Assembly: GCF_000090795.2 (NCBI RefSeq)
Contig: NW_003546346.1
Location: 209,008-252,612, forward strand
Source of the DNA: Amphimedon queenslandica
Lineage: Eukaryota > Porifera > Demospongiae > Haplosclerida > Niphatidae
DNA length: 43,605 nucleotides
Direction: 5' to 3'
In this document: positions 1 to 9,818 of the stretch, piece by piece
Position numbering within the stretch: the stretch's first letter is position 1
How the letters are laid out: the number at the start of each line of letters is the position of its first letter
Notes under the pieces: model-generated
The model's database searches: none
What the model saw: only the letters and a program-made list of their open reading frames with translations
What the model was told of the DNA's origin: nothing
Program-made: the position numbers and the translations under genes

Positions 1-2002
1 AATTATATATATCAACATAGTGAAAGGCATTAATAATATAGACACCACCAATCCAGCAAAAAAAGCAAAATTTGTTACCCAGTATAAGCCCACAAGAACA
101 ACAATAATTCGTAAAGGGCTGAAACACATTAAGTAAAAAAAATGCCACAGCTCCATCAGTCTATTAGCATCAATTGACATCAGATTAATCATCTCTCCTA
201 TTGTTCTGGATTGATATGCTTTCCTTGTTAAAACAAGTGACTGTTTTTATGAAAATAATGTTTAAATGATATGTTTACTTAATTATTTTTACCAACCTTA
301 TTATAGATTGTGGCTATAAGACCAGATCTTATTCTCATTCCAGTAACAATTGTAATATTTTGGTATTGTTGGTTAATGATTGTATGAAGCAATGCAACTA
401 AAAACATTACAACTGTAAAAATATACCCAATCCATGGTGGTTGATCTTTGTCATTGATGTATGCTAACATCATTCTATTGTATAGAATTTCAATAAAGCA
501 TTATTGAGTTTATATGTACCTCAACAATAAAGGATTAACATAAAAAAGAGCATCATAGCACATTTTATAGAATCCACCAGTAATAATATCTAATGCATAA
601 GCTCTGAATAAAGCAAGAAACAGAGATGGTTCTCTTGTTTTGCTGGTTTGATTATTTTTTTGACCTTGAACAGATAATAACCTGTCAAATCATGATAATT
701 GCACAGTAAAAATAATCATAATATATACCCAGATCTCTTTACTTCTTTACCCCATTCCTTTTGAAATCTGAGAGAAGTGACTTCAGACTTATCCTCATGA
801 TTAATATCATAAAGATCATCATGAGTTAATACTTTGTGAGATCCTTTCCATATTAACCTGTAATGTATAACATTATTTGGTAAATAAATAATGTTTGTTT
901 ACAGTTTTAGCCACCACCATGTTACAAGAGAGAAGAATGATGCATATTTTTCAGGGGAAGGCCTGTACTGTATATTAAAAAGTATAAGTATATTAAGGTA
1001 TGTCTGATGACTAACCACTGGGTTTTCATTAATATCATCAATTGATTTTGGTTCCGGGATGAATGAAAGCAGAAGTTGAAGTAGGAAACAAAAATATTCA
1101 AGAGCAAATGTGATTAGAAAAAATAGTTTAACATTTTCTTTCTAAAAAATTAAAGAGTACATTATTGTAATAACTGCCCAACCACTAAATTATTCATGGT
1201 ATTTTAACTGAACTGTTATACACAAAAATTAGTTGTATGCAAAAACCACACAACAGTAAAAGCATTTGAGATGATACAGTGCATGCATGATGGGTGCATA
1301 CATAATAGTGCAAAATAGCTACTCCACAAATACATGATTAAATTTATATACTGCATTGCAAACATACAACAGGAAGTTTGGTTAGTATTGACCACAATTT
1401 AATAGATGCATAAGCCACAAGACCAACCCATAGGATTACTGGAGGACCAGAAGACCGAACTCCCTTTTTATAATCAGATATTAGTAGAAGAATCACTATT
1501 ACCTATTGAAGAGACAGGTGTATAATTAGTCATTTACATACAGCCTAAATAAAATACCATGGTAAATGCCATCACAAATGGAGATATGAAGAAATAAGAT
1601 GCTATAGTGTTCTTCTTAACCACGATAATGGCATATATAAAGTCGGAAAGTGTTACTAGCGTAATAACAAAACACAAAACCTATAAGAAAAATATATCTA
1701 CAGCTTTAATATTGTGAGTCTATAAACTACCAGTTTAGTCACAAGTAATAGATTGAAAGGGATATGAATAAATTCTCTGTTTTTGCGACACAAAAAGTTA
1801 ACACTTGCTAGTATCCAAAAGAACAGACAAACTCCATAAAGAATTACAGTATCTTCAAAACAAAGTGTAATAATAGTGGCAGTGAGCGTTCCATTCTGGC
1901 CAAAACTTTCAATTTCCTATAATAAATTATTTATCACAATAGAACTATTACAACTAAGAAACTGACCCAAAAAAAACCTGGCTTGCAAAGTTGATCAACC
2001 AT
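1..2002 (-). CDS. ABCC/MRP-type ABC transporter, N-terminal part (10 exons, 3' end beyond window)
   Basis: A full-size ABC exporter of the ABCC (multidrug-resistance-associated) family, expected in a membrane and expected to move organic anions or conjugates by ATP hydrolysis. Minus-strand exons: 2002-1967, 1916-1731, 1680-1542, 1495-1368, 1141-1016, 967-903, 857-729, 681-520, 474-297, 240-<1 (463 codons in the window). All junctions are GT..AG and phases match throughout. The start MVDQLCKPGFFW resembles the MRP1/MRP3 N-terminus. Exons 2-5 encode the five-helix TMD0 and include the family motif KKGVRSSGPP; exons 6-8 are the L0 linker and lead-in; exon 9 has the first TMD1 helices with VTGMRIRSGLIATIYNK; exon 10 has GEMINLMSIDANRLMEL, the conserved cytoplasmic loop of MRPs. 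The nucleotide-binding domains lie outside the window, so the exact ABCC subtype cannot be fixed. Introns are 45-56 bp except 1142-1367. Confidence 0.93.
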
Positions 2003-2547
2003 TATTCCTGTATAGTAAGCACATAATAATTATTGAAAAGCATGATTTTTGAACGTAACCATGTCTATACACTTGATGACCATTGCTTGTTGTTTGTTAT
2101 GCTGGTAACATCAAAGTAGCATTCCAATTAAGAGTAAAAATTATCAATGAATATCATCAAAGTAATCACTATGGCTACTACCAGGAGTCCATAAGTCTCC
2201 CATTCCCCAGCCCACACACAAATGACTGTAGGCTGGGAATGCTTTGGGTGGCAAGACTAGGCCACTACCTGATTGACTTATTGCAAGTTTGGACACCTGC
2301 ATGTAGGCTGTACTTATTAAGTTACTGTAATTGTAGTGCTTCTGCAATTAGTTACAGCACTACTAGCTCGACATAAAGCCGTATTTGGATTTTTGCAATA
2401 TGTTATCCTTTTTATTTGTTATTACTGTATACTTTGTACTTGTTTTATCATTGCTCATGCAGTTCATGTCACAAATTAAACCAAGTTAAATGGTTGCGGG
2501 ATTGTTTTATTTATATTACAGGTACCCTAGTATTTATTTACTGTAGT
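2003..2547. other. Upstream region of the ABCC gene; no gene seen apart from a degenerate inverted-repeat element
   Basis: This stretch separates the ABCC start codon from the P450 remnant and must include the transporter promoter, but I see no motif I can name. The short open frames in it lack family resemblance. Confidence 0.4.
2192..2259. mobile_element. Degenerate copy of the TAGTCT-ended fold-back element
   Basis: About 68 bp with an imperfect palindrome: CCATTCCCCAGCC near the left end and GGCTGGGAATG then GGCAAGACTA at the right. These words recur in the same order in the well-preserved copies at 13365-13456 and 15497-16462. Ends are eroded and no target duplication is clear. Confidence 0.5.
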
Positions 2548-2742
2548 GCAAGGCTTCATGGTCAAAAGAATATGGTAAAGTATTTGGGTAAGTATTTCAT
2601 TGTCCAAACAAAAGCATCCATAAGTATATACTACAGATACTATATTGGTCCACAGCCCTACCTTGCTGTACTTGATCCTGATATATTGAAAGAGATTATG
2701 ATAAAAAAAGTTTCATAACTTTACTGAGAGAAAGGCGGCTTG
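2548..2742 (+). pseudogene. Cytochrome P450 fragment (CYP3/thromboxane-synthase-like), frameshifted
   Basis: Two exon-like pieces joined by a GTAAGT...CTACAG intron (2590-2635). The first encodes KASWSKEYGKVFG and the second YYIGPQPYLAVLDPDILKEI, the conserved segment after the first beta strand in CYP3-like P450s. The next residues should be KKF-x-NFT-x-RK. Here MIKK is followed by a one-base shift, after which FHNFTERKAA is readable in the neighbouring frame before a stop. No haem-binding FxxGxxxCxG region is present nearby, so this is a remnant and not a gene. It may still mark an older P450 locus beside the ABC transporter. Confidence 0.7.
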
Positions 2743-2885
2743 AAATCTAGCGTCATTATTCTTCCATCAATTGACATTCCTTTGTAACTATGCTACAACA
2801 CTAATAAAATTAATGATTTTACTTCAAAAGGGCGTGGCTGTTAAATCACTAATCAGCAGCATTCTTACATGTCATAGAGTTAACT

Positions 2886-3060
2886 TACAGGGATCCAGTA
2901 TCTATGCTTTCAGTAGTGCTTTGGCGAGCCAATGCACATATGTAGCTTTGTAGATCTTACTCTAATATCTATGATTCTATATTAGAGTTACAGGGATTAT
3001 AGTATCCATGCTTTCAGTGGTGCTTTGGCGAGCCAATGCACATATGTAGCTTTTTAGACT
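2886..3060. repeat. Two-copy tandem duplication, about 103 bp period
   Basis: A roughly 70 bp segment, from TTACAGGGAT to ATATGTAGCTTT, occurs at about 2886-2952 and again at about 2989-3055 with few changes. The spacer holds a hairpin (ACTCTAATAT / ATATTAGAGT) whose left arm with flanks reads TTACTCTAATATCTATG, identical to the terminus of the CATAG-ended transposon family found elsewhere in this window. The duplication may involve an old end of that family. Confidence 0.65.
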
Positions 3061-4810
3061 AATGCATGCCCACATTACAACCAGTGCATTACAACAGAGT
3101 GGTGCTTTTGACTGTCAATTAACTGGGCGTGGCTCCTCCAAGAGGGCCTTGCGGCCTTCAATATAATCTATGATAAAAATGATAAAAGCGCGGACACTGT
3201 TATAATATTGCCGTCTTATCACAAGCCAAGATCTTCTGTCAATTTGGGGTTCCCTAGAACCCTAAGAACCACTCTGCCTGGATGATCTGGAAAGCTAACA
3301 CCAATGCTATCCAAGGGGCATGGGTTTGATGACACGTGACGACCCTCGTGGTCGGGGATTGTGACTTCCCGACTTCGACAGTCAAGTTATGATGCTAAGT
3401 CCAGTGAGTTGACTTAAGTATTTTGCCTTATTTTGTTATTTTAATATTGTAGGACTGGGTCAATGATCTATCTGTGCTGTCAGGTTTGAGTAGTCTCGCG
3501 TAGCCAGGCAGGTTTGAGGTCAGGTTCCAAGCCTGAAAGGTGACTGCCGTCTAATTATTGTGAAGCCCCTCACGATGAAGAAATCGATTGTGACCTGCTT
3601 AAGATAATTCAAGTGACCCTACTTTGCGATGTAAAGGTACAGGGCCTATTAATTAGTGTACAATAAGTATGATTTATTGGCATTTGTGGGAGAATTTTAT
3701 ACTGGGATTTGGAACAACTAGGATACTGTATGACTCTATATTTTTTGGTGTAAAATTTCCGTGATTTTACCATTTTATATGTACATTGTAGTTAGTGTTT
3801 TGTGTTTATTGATTTGGGTATGGTTAGTTATCATGACCACCAACAAGGTTCATACAAGAAGCTAATGATAGAGAATGAGCCGCTATTGGTGAAAGGCTCC
3901 ACTAAAGCTGCTAAAGAATAGATGATTAGTGAAAGTGCTAAGCCTATGAATAAAAAAAACACGTGGTCTTATTGTCATAGCAAATTAGCAATGGTCTAAT
4001 GTTTGCATGATATTTAATGACACTTTTATAGTATTAGTAACATGCTAGCATTACTAAGTAGGATCAACCCACTCCAAAACGGCTGCAACGACTTCTGCAG
4101 CCTTGTTATACCAGGAAAGTGAGCTCCTATGCTTACCAGACTTCTTAGAGGACCTTATCTTGACCAGAGGACTCCATTGGTGCCACTAGTATGGCTCTAG
4201 ACTTTGTCTAAGAGGAAACTCAAAAATTGGCACCGTTTTGTTCAGCCACATTTTTTCATCTTCATCATCATCATCATGATCTCCTGTCAATCCAGTTGTC
4301 GGTCGATATCTTGACTTTTCTGGGTGATAGAAGGCTAATTTTTACACCATTCTACTCCAATAAGGTATGCGCAGGTCCCTATTCTCTAGAACAGTTCTCC
4401 AAGAAAGAAAGAAGTTATACCGTGAGTCTGCTGGATGGGCCATCTTAGCTGCATGCCACCATTTTATTAATTAAAGAAGCATGTGCTCCAAAATTTGGGT
4501 GTGGTCACGCATGCTCAGATCTCAAAACTGGGAAAAGCAATATATTTTTTTACCTAGCTATGCTTGGAATCAATTGCAATACTTAGTGGAGGTTTCTAGC
4601 TAAGAAAAGGTATTAATCTTGCATTGCTTTATTAAGTGTGTGATTATTTATTTTATTTGAAAAAAACAAGGTTATAACCATTTAACTTGACAACACCAAG
4701 ACAGAATACAGGATTGCAGGGGAAGATCATCCAAAGATGAAAGCTCTCACTGTTTCTTGAACAAGGACTCGTGTCAAGACTAGTATTAATTTCACTTGTC
4801 ATCGGTATAA
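3061..4810. other. Long stretch without recognisable gene
   Basis: No frame shows a family I recognise. The part from about 3120 to 3660 is less AT-rich than its surroundings and contains TAGTCTCGCGTAGCCAG at about 3490, similar to the TAGTCT terminal repeat. It is probably old repeat material. A short frame at 4227-4448 has no recognisable domain. Confidence 0.4.
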
Positions 4811-5072
4811 TACCGTATTTCCTTAAATAAAAGCCTGGCTGTCTATTTCCTAAAATGGCATTTGGATCTCGAAAAAATATATAAAAAATAAAAAAACTTC
4901 AGCCTAGAGTGGGATTTGAACCAGTAACCTCATGCTTTTGACTTCTGGAACTTCAGGCAGCATTCACTAGACTACTGAGTCACTCCTAGGTTAATGTTGC
5001 GTATTTATGGTTTAATTGTATTGCTACCCCGGCGTTTATTTGAATGCGGCTTCTATTTAAGGATTTACGGTA
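4811..5072. mobile_element. Tc1/mariner-like MITE carrying a tRNA-like sequence
   Basis: Terminal inverted repeats of about 25 bp begin TACCGTATTTCCTTAAATA on the left and, read inward from the right, TACCGTAAATCCTTAAATA. Both ends begin with TA, the target duplication expected of Tc1/mariner relatives. There is no transposase inside, so the element is non-autonomous. The interior holds an 88-nt tRNA-like segment on the minus strand. Confidence 0.75.
4903..4990 (-). ncRNA. tRNA-like sequence (SINE head or relic) inside a MITE
   Basis: Read on the minus strand, the segment starts CCTAGGAG and ends CTCTAGG, giving a near-complete acceptor-like stem. GTGACTCAGTAGTCTAGTG lies where an A box and D arm would be, and GGTTCAAATCC is a perfect B-box match. 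Its 88-nt length fits a long-variable-arm (Ser/Leu-type) tRNA. A run of T residues follows shortly after, suitable as a Pol III terminator. The anticodon arm is poor and no CCA is encoded, so this is more likely a tRNA-derived SINE head or fossil tRNA than a working tRNA. Confidence 0.6.
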
Positions 5073-5093
5073 GATATTTCTTCAGCATATGCA

Positions 5094-5476
5094 ACTAATG
5101 AAAAAAATTAACACAAACAAGAACATAAAAATTAAAAAAAGCAAGACTAAGTAGGATTTTAGAGCAAATTTGTAAAAAGTAATGGAAACAAGGACAAGTA
5201 GGATTCTAAACAAACAAAGATACAAAATGAAAATCCTACTCTCTTGACGCAAATTCTACTCTACATTGCAAGGTGATCCGTAATTCTTATATACAATATC
5301 ATTAAAAGTACAATGTAGAGTAGAATTTGCATCACGAGAGTAGGATTTTTATTTCGTATCTTTGTTGTTCGTTCAGAATCCTACTTGTCCTTGTTTCCAT
5401 TACTTTTTACGAATTTGCTCTAGAATCCTACTTAATCTTGTTTTTTAAATTTTTTATATTCTTTTTTTATTACTCA
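5094..5476. mobile_element. Large fold-back element (arms of about 170 bp)
   Basis: The left arm (about 5094-5271) and right arm (about 5309-5476) are reverse complements over nearly their whole length, with shared words such as AAGTAGGATT, AATGGAAACAAGGACAAG and CAAATTCTACTCTACATTG. The loop is only about 38 bp. There is no coding capacity. The element sits 20 bp from the preceding MITE. Confidence 0.8.
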
Positions 5477-5594
5477 CGAATAAAGCAGCTGAGAATATGA
5501 CTTGCTTATAGTAAAATTTATTGCTTCACATATGTGGTTCAGGTTCAGCTGAATCCAGAGAAGGCTATGGGTGTGGTGTACATGAGTGCATTGA

Positions 5595-5781
5595 GTGTAA
5601 GTGGTTTTTCGAGATTTCGCGAAATCTACTAAATTTTCAATTTGTGGGTTTTAATTTTGCAGATTTTACCTCATGCCATGTACGTACCATTTAAATTGAT
5701 TTTTGGGGATTTAATTTTTGCAAATGAGGAAAGAATCTGAGAAATCTGCAAGGTTTGCAGCCCTCAAGAAACCGCTTACAC
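5595..5781. mobile_element. Short MITE with GTGTAAG termini
   Basis: Inverted repeats of 19 bp: GTGTAAGTGGTTTTTCGAG on the left and, read inward from the right, GTGTAAGCGGTTTCTTGAG. The 187 bp element is non-coding. I could not define a target duplication. Confidence 0.65.
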
Positions 5782-5999
5782 GGTAAGACATTTGTGAAAC
5801 AAATAATCAAATTAAAGGCAGTTTTACAATATGAGCATATTGTCGATTTTTAATCAAAAGCGTGAGTGATTTGATCTTTGACACATGCTTTTTGCAAGAA
5901 TAGAACCAAATTCTATTCCAGCATCAATGTAACATTAAGCGTATTGTAATATTGTAAAGCCACATTAAGTTACTGCGGGTGTAAAAGCATTCTTTGGAA

Positions 6000-8150
6000 T
6001 GTTTTATCAATGGTATTTTTAAGAGAAGAAATCTCTTTATATTTTTGGAACCACTGAATGGATTACATATAGTCTTCCTCAATCAACGGAATGAGTTTGT
6101 GACTCTGCATTTGATACACTTGTAGAATCCAGTACACTCAAAGACACTCAATGTACAAATTTGTTTCACATTAACACAATGTAATTAGAATAGATCTACT
6201 ACAGACAAGACATACAACCAATGATTAAGTCTAAGTATACATTACAAAACATTACATTTAATTGCAATTCAGGGTTCTATATTCTACATGATATCTGGGA
6301 TACTATCCCTCTCCTTCCTTAATTGTGAGCCTTTGTGATGGTAACATCCCAGGGAATGGAATGGAGATAGGGTGCCAATCAATTGGGTGGTCTTCGAGCT
6401 CGAGTTGATCGTTATGGTGGTGAGTATGGATTGGCCGTTGTTGGTATTTCAGTGGTCTCTGGCTCTGTGTTAGCGCTTAGATCATTGATCCAATCATTAT
6501 CTTGATTCTCTTGATCTTCATTCTCATTATCTACTACATGAAATTGGATGTCATCTATGTGTCTACAAACAACACAGCCATTATTTAAATTCTATTAGAA
6601 CTAGGACCTCTTTGTTCATTGAGAATTCCAGGTAACCAGGAGGATCCTGACGGTAGCTTTTTGACAAAAACTGACTCTTTTATTTGGACCTCCTGACCTT
6701 TTGTTCCTGTTTTGTTTTGTTCCTCTTGCTTCTCCACTTTACTCATTAAATCAAGTTGCACCATGTCTAAGTGTGTGTGTTGACGTTGACCCATTAATAG
6801 CTCTGCAGGAGTCTCTCCTGTTGTGGTGTGTGGGGTACTGGTTCTATAATGGAATAGGAAACGTGTTTCCAGAGAGCCAGTGGAGCTTTCTTTCATACCT
6901 TTTTAAACGTTTGAACGGCTCGTACTACTAGGCCATTAGATGCAGAATGATAAGGAGTTCTCCTAATGTGATCATTGCCATTACGACTCGTTAATGTGGA
7001 GAACTCTTCACCTGTGAACACACTCCCATTATCTGATACAACAGTAGATGGTATCCATGTGTGTAGCAAAGATGTGTCTGAGCTTCTGTACCCTAGTGAA
7101 TGTGTTTATCAGGATTGGAGTTGATTACACTAGCATGATTATAATTATGATTATGTTATACCTTGGTGTTTGGCCAAAAAACATAAGATTTCTCAACTTC
7201 AAAGCCATTGAAAGTTGCAGTTGAATTTACTGCAGTGAGTAATTAACACAATCCTGTGATATGTGATCATAATTGTGTGTTACCATTTGTCATACGTATG
7301 AATTTACAATCGTTTACGATTATAATCGTAATTGAATCCAACCCCGATATTTGCTGACTAAACGATTTCTATTTCTAGCCATTTGAGTGTGCATCTATCA
7401 CTGGGAGATACCACTTTCCCAGGCAGGGTCCTGCATAATCTAGGTGAAGGTGTTTCCAGGGTTCTTTAGGAAAATCCCAGGATTGACGTGGTGTGGGAGT
7501 GAGTCAATTATTGGCAGTGCTGACATTTCTTAATCATCTCTTCTTTGTCACCATCCTTTCCTGGTCACCACATCAGACTTCAAGCCTTCGATTTCATCTG
7601 TAAGTGACCTTCATGGAGCATCTTTAGTGCATGTGATCTGCCAGCTGTGGAAACAATGACTCTTCTTCTCCGTAAGATACAGCCTCCAGTGACACTAAGT
7701 TCATTCTGTCTTTGTTTAAAAGGGGGCTAGCGCAGTCTCATTAAAATCACTCCAATCTCTACCAACCAAGTTTTTAAGTCTTGATTAGTCCGATTGGCAA
7801 TCTGTTTAGCATGAAGTGGAGTGTTATGTAGGCATTTAGTCAAAAAGATTGTTTCTCCAGGAATTGGAATATCTGATGGATAGTCTGGTAATGGTAAACG
7901 ATTCAGAGCATTAGCTACTAATTAAGTTACCTTGACTCAGCCTGAATTATATTGTGTAGTCGTATGCTCCTAGTAACAGTGACCATCTCTGGAGTCTAGC
8001 AGATGCCATCTGAGGGACTCTCTTCTCCCCCATGATGTGCTGGAGAAGTTTGTGGTCAGAGATCAGTGTGAATTTCTTCCCATACAAGGAACTGTGAAAT
8101 TTTATTGTTCCAAACACGAAAGCTAATGCTTCCTTGTCTGTCTGCTTCAT
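6000..8150 (-). pseudogene. Ty3/gypsy retrotransposon remnant (RNase H, integrase, pol tail, LTR part)
   Basis: Reading the minus strand from 8150 downwards: an RNase H segment (8150-7947) with TDKEALAFVFG, FTLISDHKLL and ARLQRWSLLLGAYDYTI; an integrase zinc-binding region near 7560-7500 (MIKKCQHCQ); the integrase core near 7450-7390 (HLHLDYAGP) and 7060-6900 (VVSDNGSVFTGEEF, then ASNGLVVRAVQTFK); the integrase C-terminal part (6896-6585); and a pol tail ending in the RSTRARRPPN motif typical of these elements. A purine-rich tract at 6304-6320 precedes what should be the 3' LTR, of which roughly 6000-6304 may remain. Stops, frameshifts and an inserted MITE (7112-7345) break the frame. The catalytic glutamate of the integrase triad is replaced by valine (ASNGLVV instead of the usual AE). 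Gag, protease and most of the reverse transcriptase are missing. LTR limits are uncertain. Confidence 0.85.
7112..7345. mobile_element. MITE inserted in the gypsy integrase
   Basis: Imperfect terminal inverted repeats (GGATTGGAGTTGATTAC at the left, GGGGTTGGATTCAATTAC read from the right) bound 234 bp of non-coding AT-rich DNA. The insertion separates the first and second catalytic aspartates of the gypsy integrase, so it postdates the retrotransposon. Confidence 0.65.
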
Positions 8151-9818
8151 AGTATCGATCCTCTACCTTTTCACATACATGCTGAACAAGACTGTGCCAT
8201 TTTTGTGGAGTAACTTGTGCAATACCATCTTTAACAAAAGGCTCCAGTGCTTTAACTTTCAAGTGGAAATTGTGTATTATGTTTTTTAGCATATCCTTTA
8301 ACTTGAGCCCATGGCCCCATGCCTTTTTTAATAGGATTATAAGTTCACAGTGTTCTACTGGAAGCCTCATAATTTGTTACCATCTCATCTATAGCATACT
8401 GCAAATCTTTATTCTTACGTTGCTTTAATAGTGTAAAGGGCCTTTTTGTTAGATTTACTTGGATATGGTTTACTCACCATGAGATCATATCACCTTTATG
8501 CGTGATGAAGTTGGTAGTTGTTCATATCAATCTCTCATTCCCATAGATATTAGAGTTAAAAGGAAAGGGATAGGAAACCACCGTTCCGGCAGGAAATGCT
8601 CTTCGCCTGTACCGCATTAACTCGAATCACTTTTAACGAATAATCAGTGTAAAGAAAATTTGAAAAGAAGTTATTGACAGGTTGACAGGTCCATGACAGG
8701 CCTTCTCTGAATATTAGAAGACAAACTATCCCTCATACAATGTAGTATTTCCAGCAGTGTTGTTCTACAAGTAGCCCTTTCCTGCTTTTCAGAAAAATGA
8801 CTACCAAAAAGATTGTTAAAGTCATTGGAAACAGCCTTACATCAAGAAAATGAATAAATAGTTTTAACTTATTGCTGTGTTGTAATGTAGATGTGAAAAT
8901 ACCTCTGTTACCTCCATAGTGGCAATATATATTTGTGTAAAAAAATTCCCAGGCCAAATTATTTGCTGCTTTTTAGTTAAGGGTACAAAACAAAAATAAT
9001 TTTGGAGTCAACATATGCCTCTGGTCTTTCAGTGATAAGCTATATCACTTATAAAAGGGTCTAGTTACATGTACCTTGTTTCTCAAGTTATTCTAATGAA
9101 TATAAACTTAAGTTAAAGAGTGCAGTTGAAATCTCAGAGAAAAAGGTACAAAACAAAATTGACAGTAACAACATCTGCACTTAGCACTTGTGAACGTCAT
9201 TTTCGATGGGCCAATTTGCAGTATGGTTCATACAAAGGTATCAAGGGAAAGATAAGGTCTTGAACTCTGCAAATGAGCTATAATAAAGAAAGTTTTAAAA
9301 TCAAGTGTGCTTTTACTGATGACAATCTGCTACAATGCACCTCCATTTTGTGGTCAAAATATTTTGCGCCATTGACGTACCAGATTGGTTGCTAGGATAT
9401 GCATCATATGCCTGTAATAATTTTCGTGGTTTCCTATCCCTTTCCTTTTAACTCTAATTTCTATGCCTTTCCATATGGCTTAGTGACTCTACCCACTTGT
9501 ACCACCAGTTAGTGTGTCTGGTTGCACCTGTAATATAATGATTAATTTTAATTTAAAAATATTAAATATTATTGTTATTGTATTGACATGTTGAATAACA
9601 TACCCAATCTTTGTCCTTCCCATCATGAGCATTCATTCATGTTTCATCAATGTAGATGACTGGCCTGTTCTCTTCACTACAGTTGTTATACATCCTAATT
9701 AAATATTCTTCTTGTTGTTTGATTATGTGAGGCTGCTCCTAGTACATCGCTTTATGAACAACTTTCCCAAACCTATTGTTCTGCTCAATAATAAGTAGTG
9801 GAGAGATGGGTTCTGTTG
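8151..9818 (-). pseudogene. DDE_3 (IS630-related) transposase remnant, interrupted
   Basis: Minus strand. The part at about 9790-9590 reads KVVHKAMY, then RPVIYIDET, a stop where the usual tryptophan sits, and MNAHDGKDKDWV; this is the first catalytic Asp region of DDE_3 transposases (PVVYLDETWVN-like). The C-terminal part at about 8370-8151 reads LPVEHCEL (family LPPYHCELNPIE), then FVKDGIAQVTPQKW and VQHVCEKVEDRYYEAD, the characteristic tail of animal members. A CATAG-ended element (8542-9465) splits it, and a Merlin-type element (9819-10766) separates it from its N-terminus, traces of which (KNQDYPWLF) may lie just past 10766. The tail abuts the gypsy RNase H at about 8150. Frameshifts and stops make it dead. 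Confidence 0.75.
8542..9465. mobile_element. CATAG-ended non-autonomous DNA transposon, copy 1 (924 bp)
   Basis: Ends are inverted repeats of about 40 bp beginning CATAGATATTAGAGTTAAAA (left) and CATAGAAATTAGAGTTAAAA (read inward from the right). Flanking heptamers TCATTCC and CCTTTCC agree at five of seven positions, consistent with an old 7-bp target duplication. No transposase frame is evident. It interrupts the DDE_3 transposase remnant. Confidence 0.8.

Noticed and set aside
4903..4990. Functional tRNA gene
   Set aside because: The anticodon arm is poor and the acceptor stem imperfect, and it lies inside a MITE. Better described as tRNA-like.
8733..8957. 74-codon minus-strand frame inside the CATAG-ended element
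   Set aside because: No transposase-like motif; not conserved in the other copies as far as can be read.
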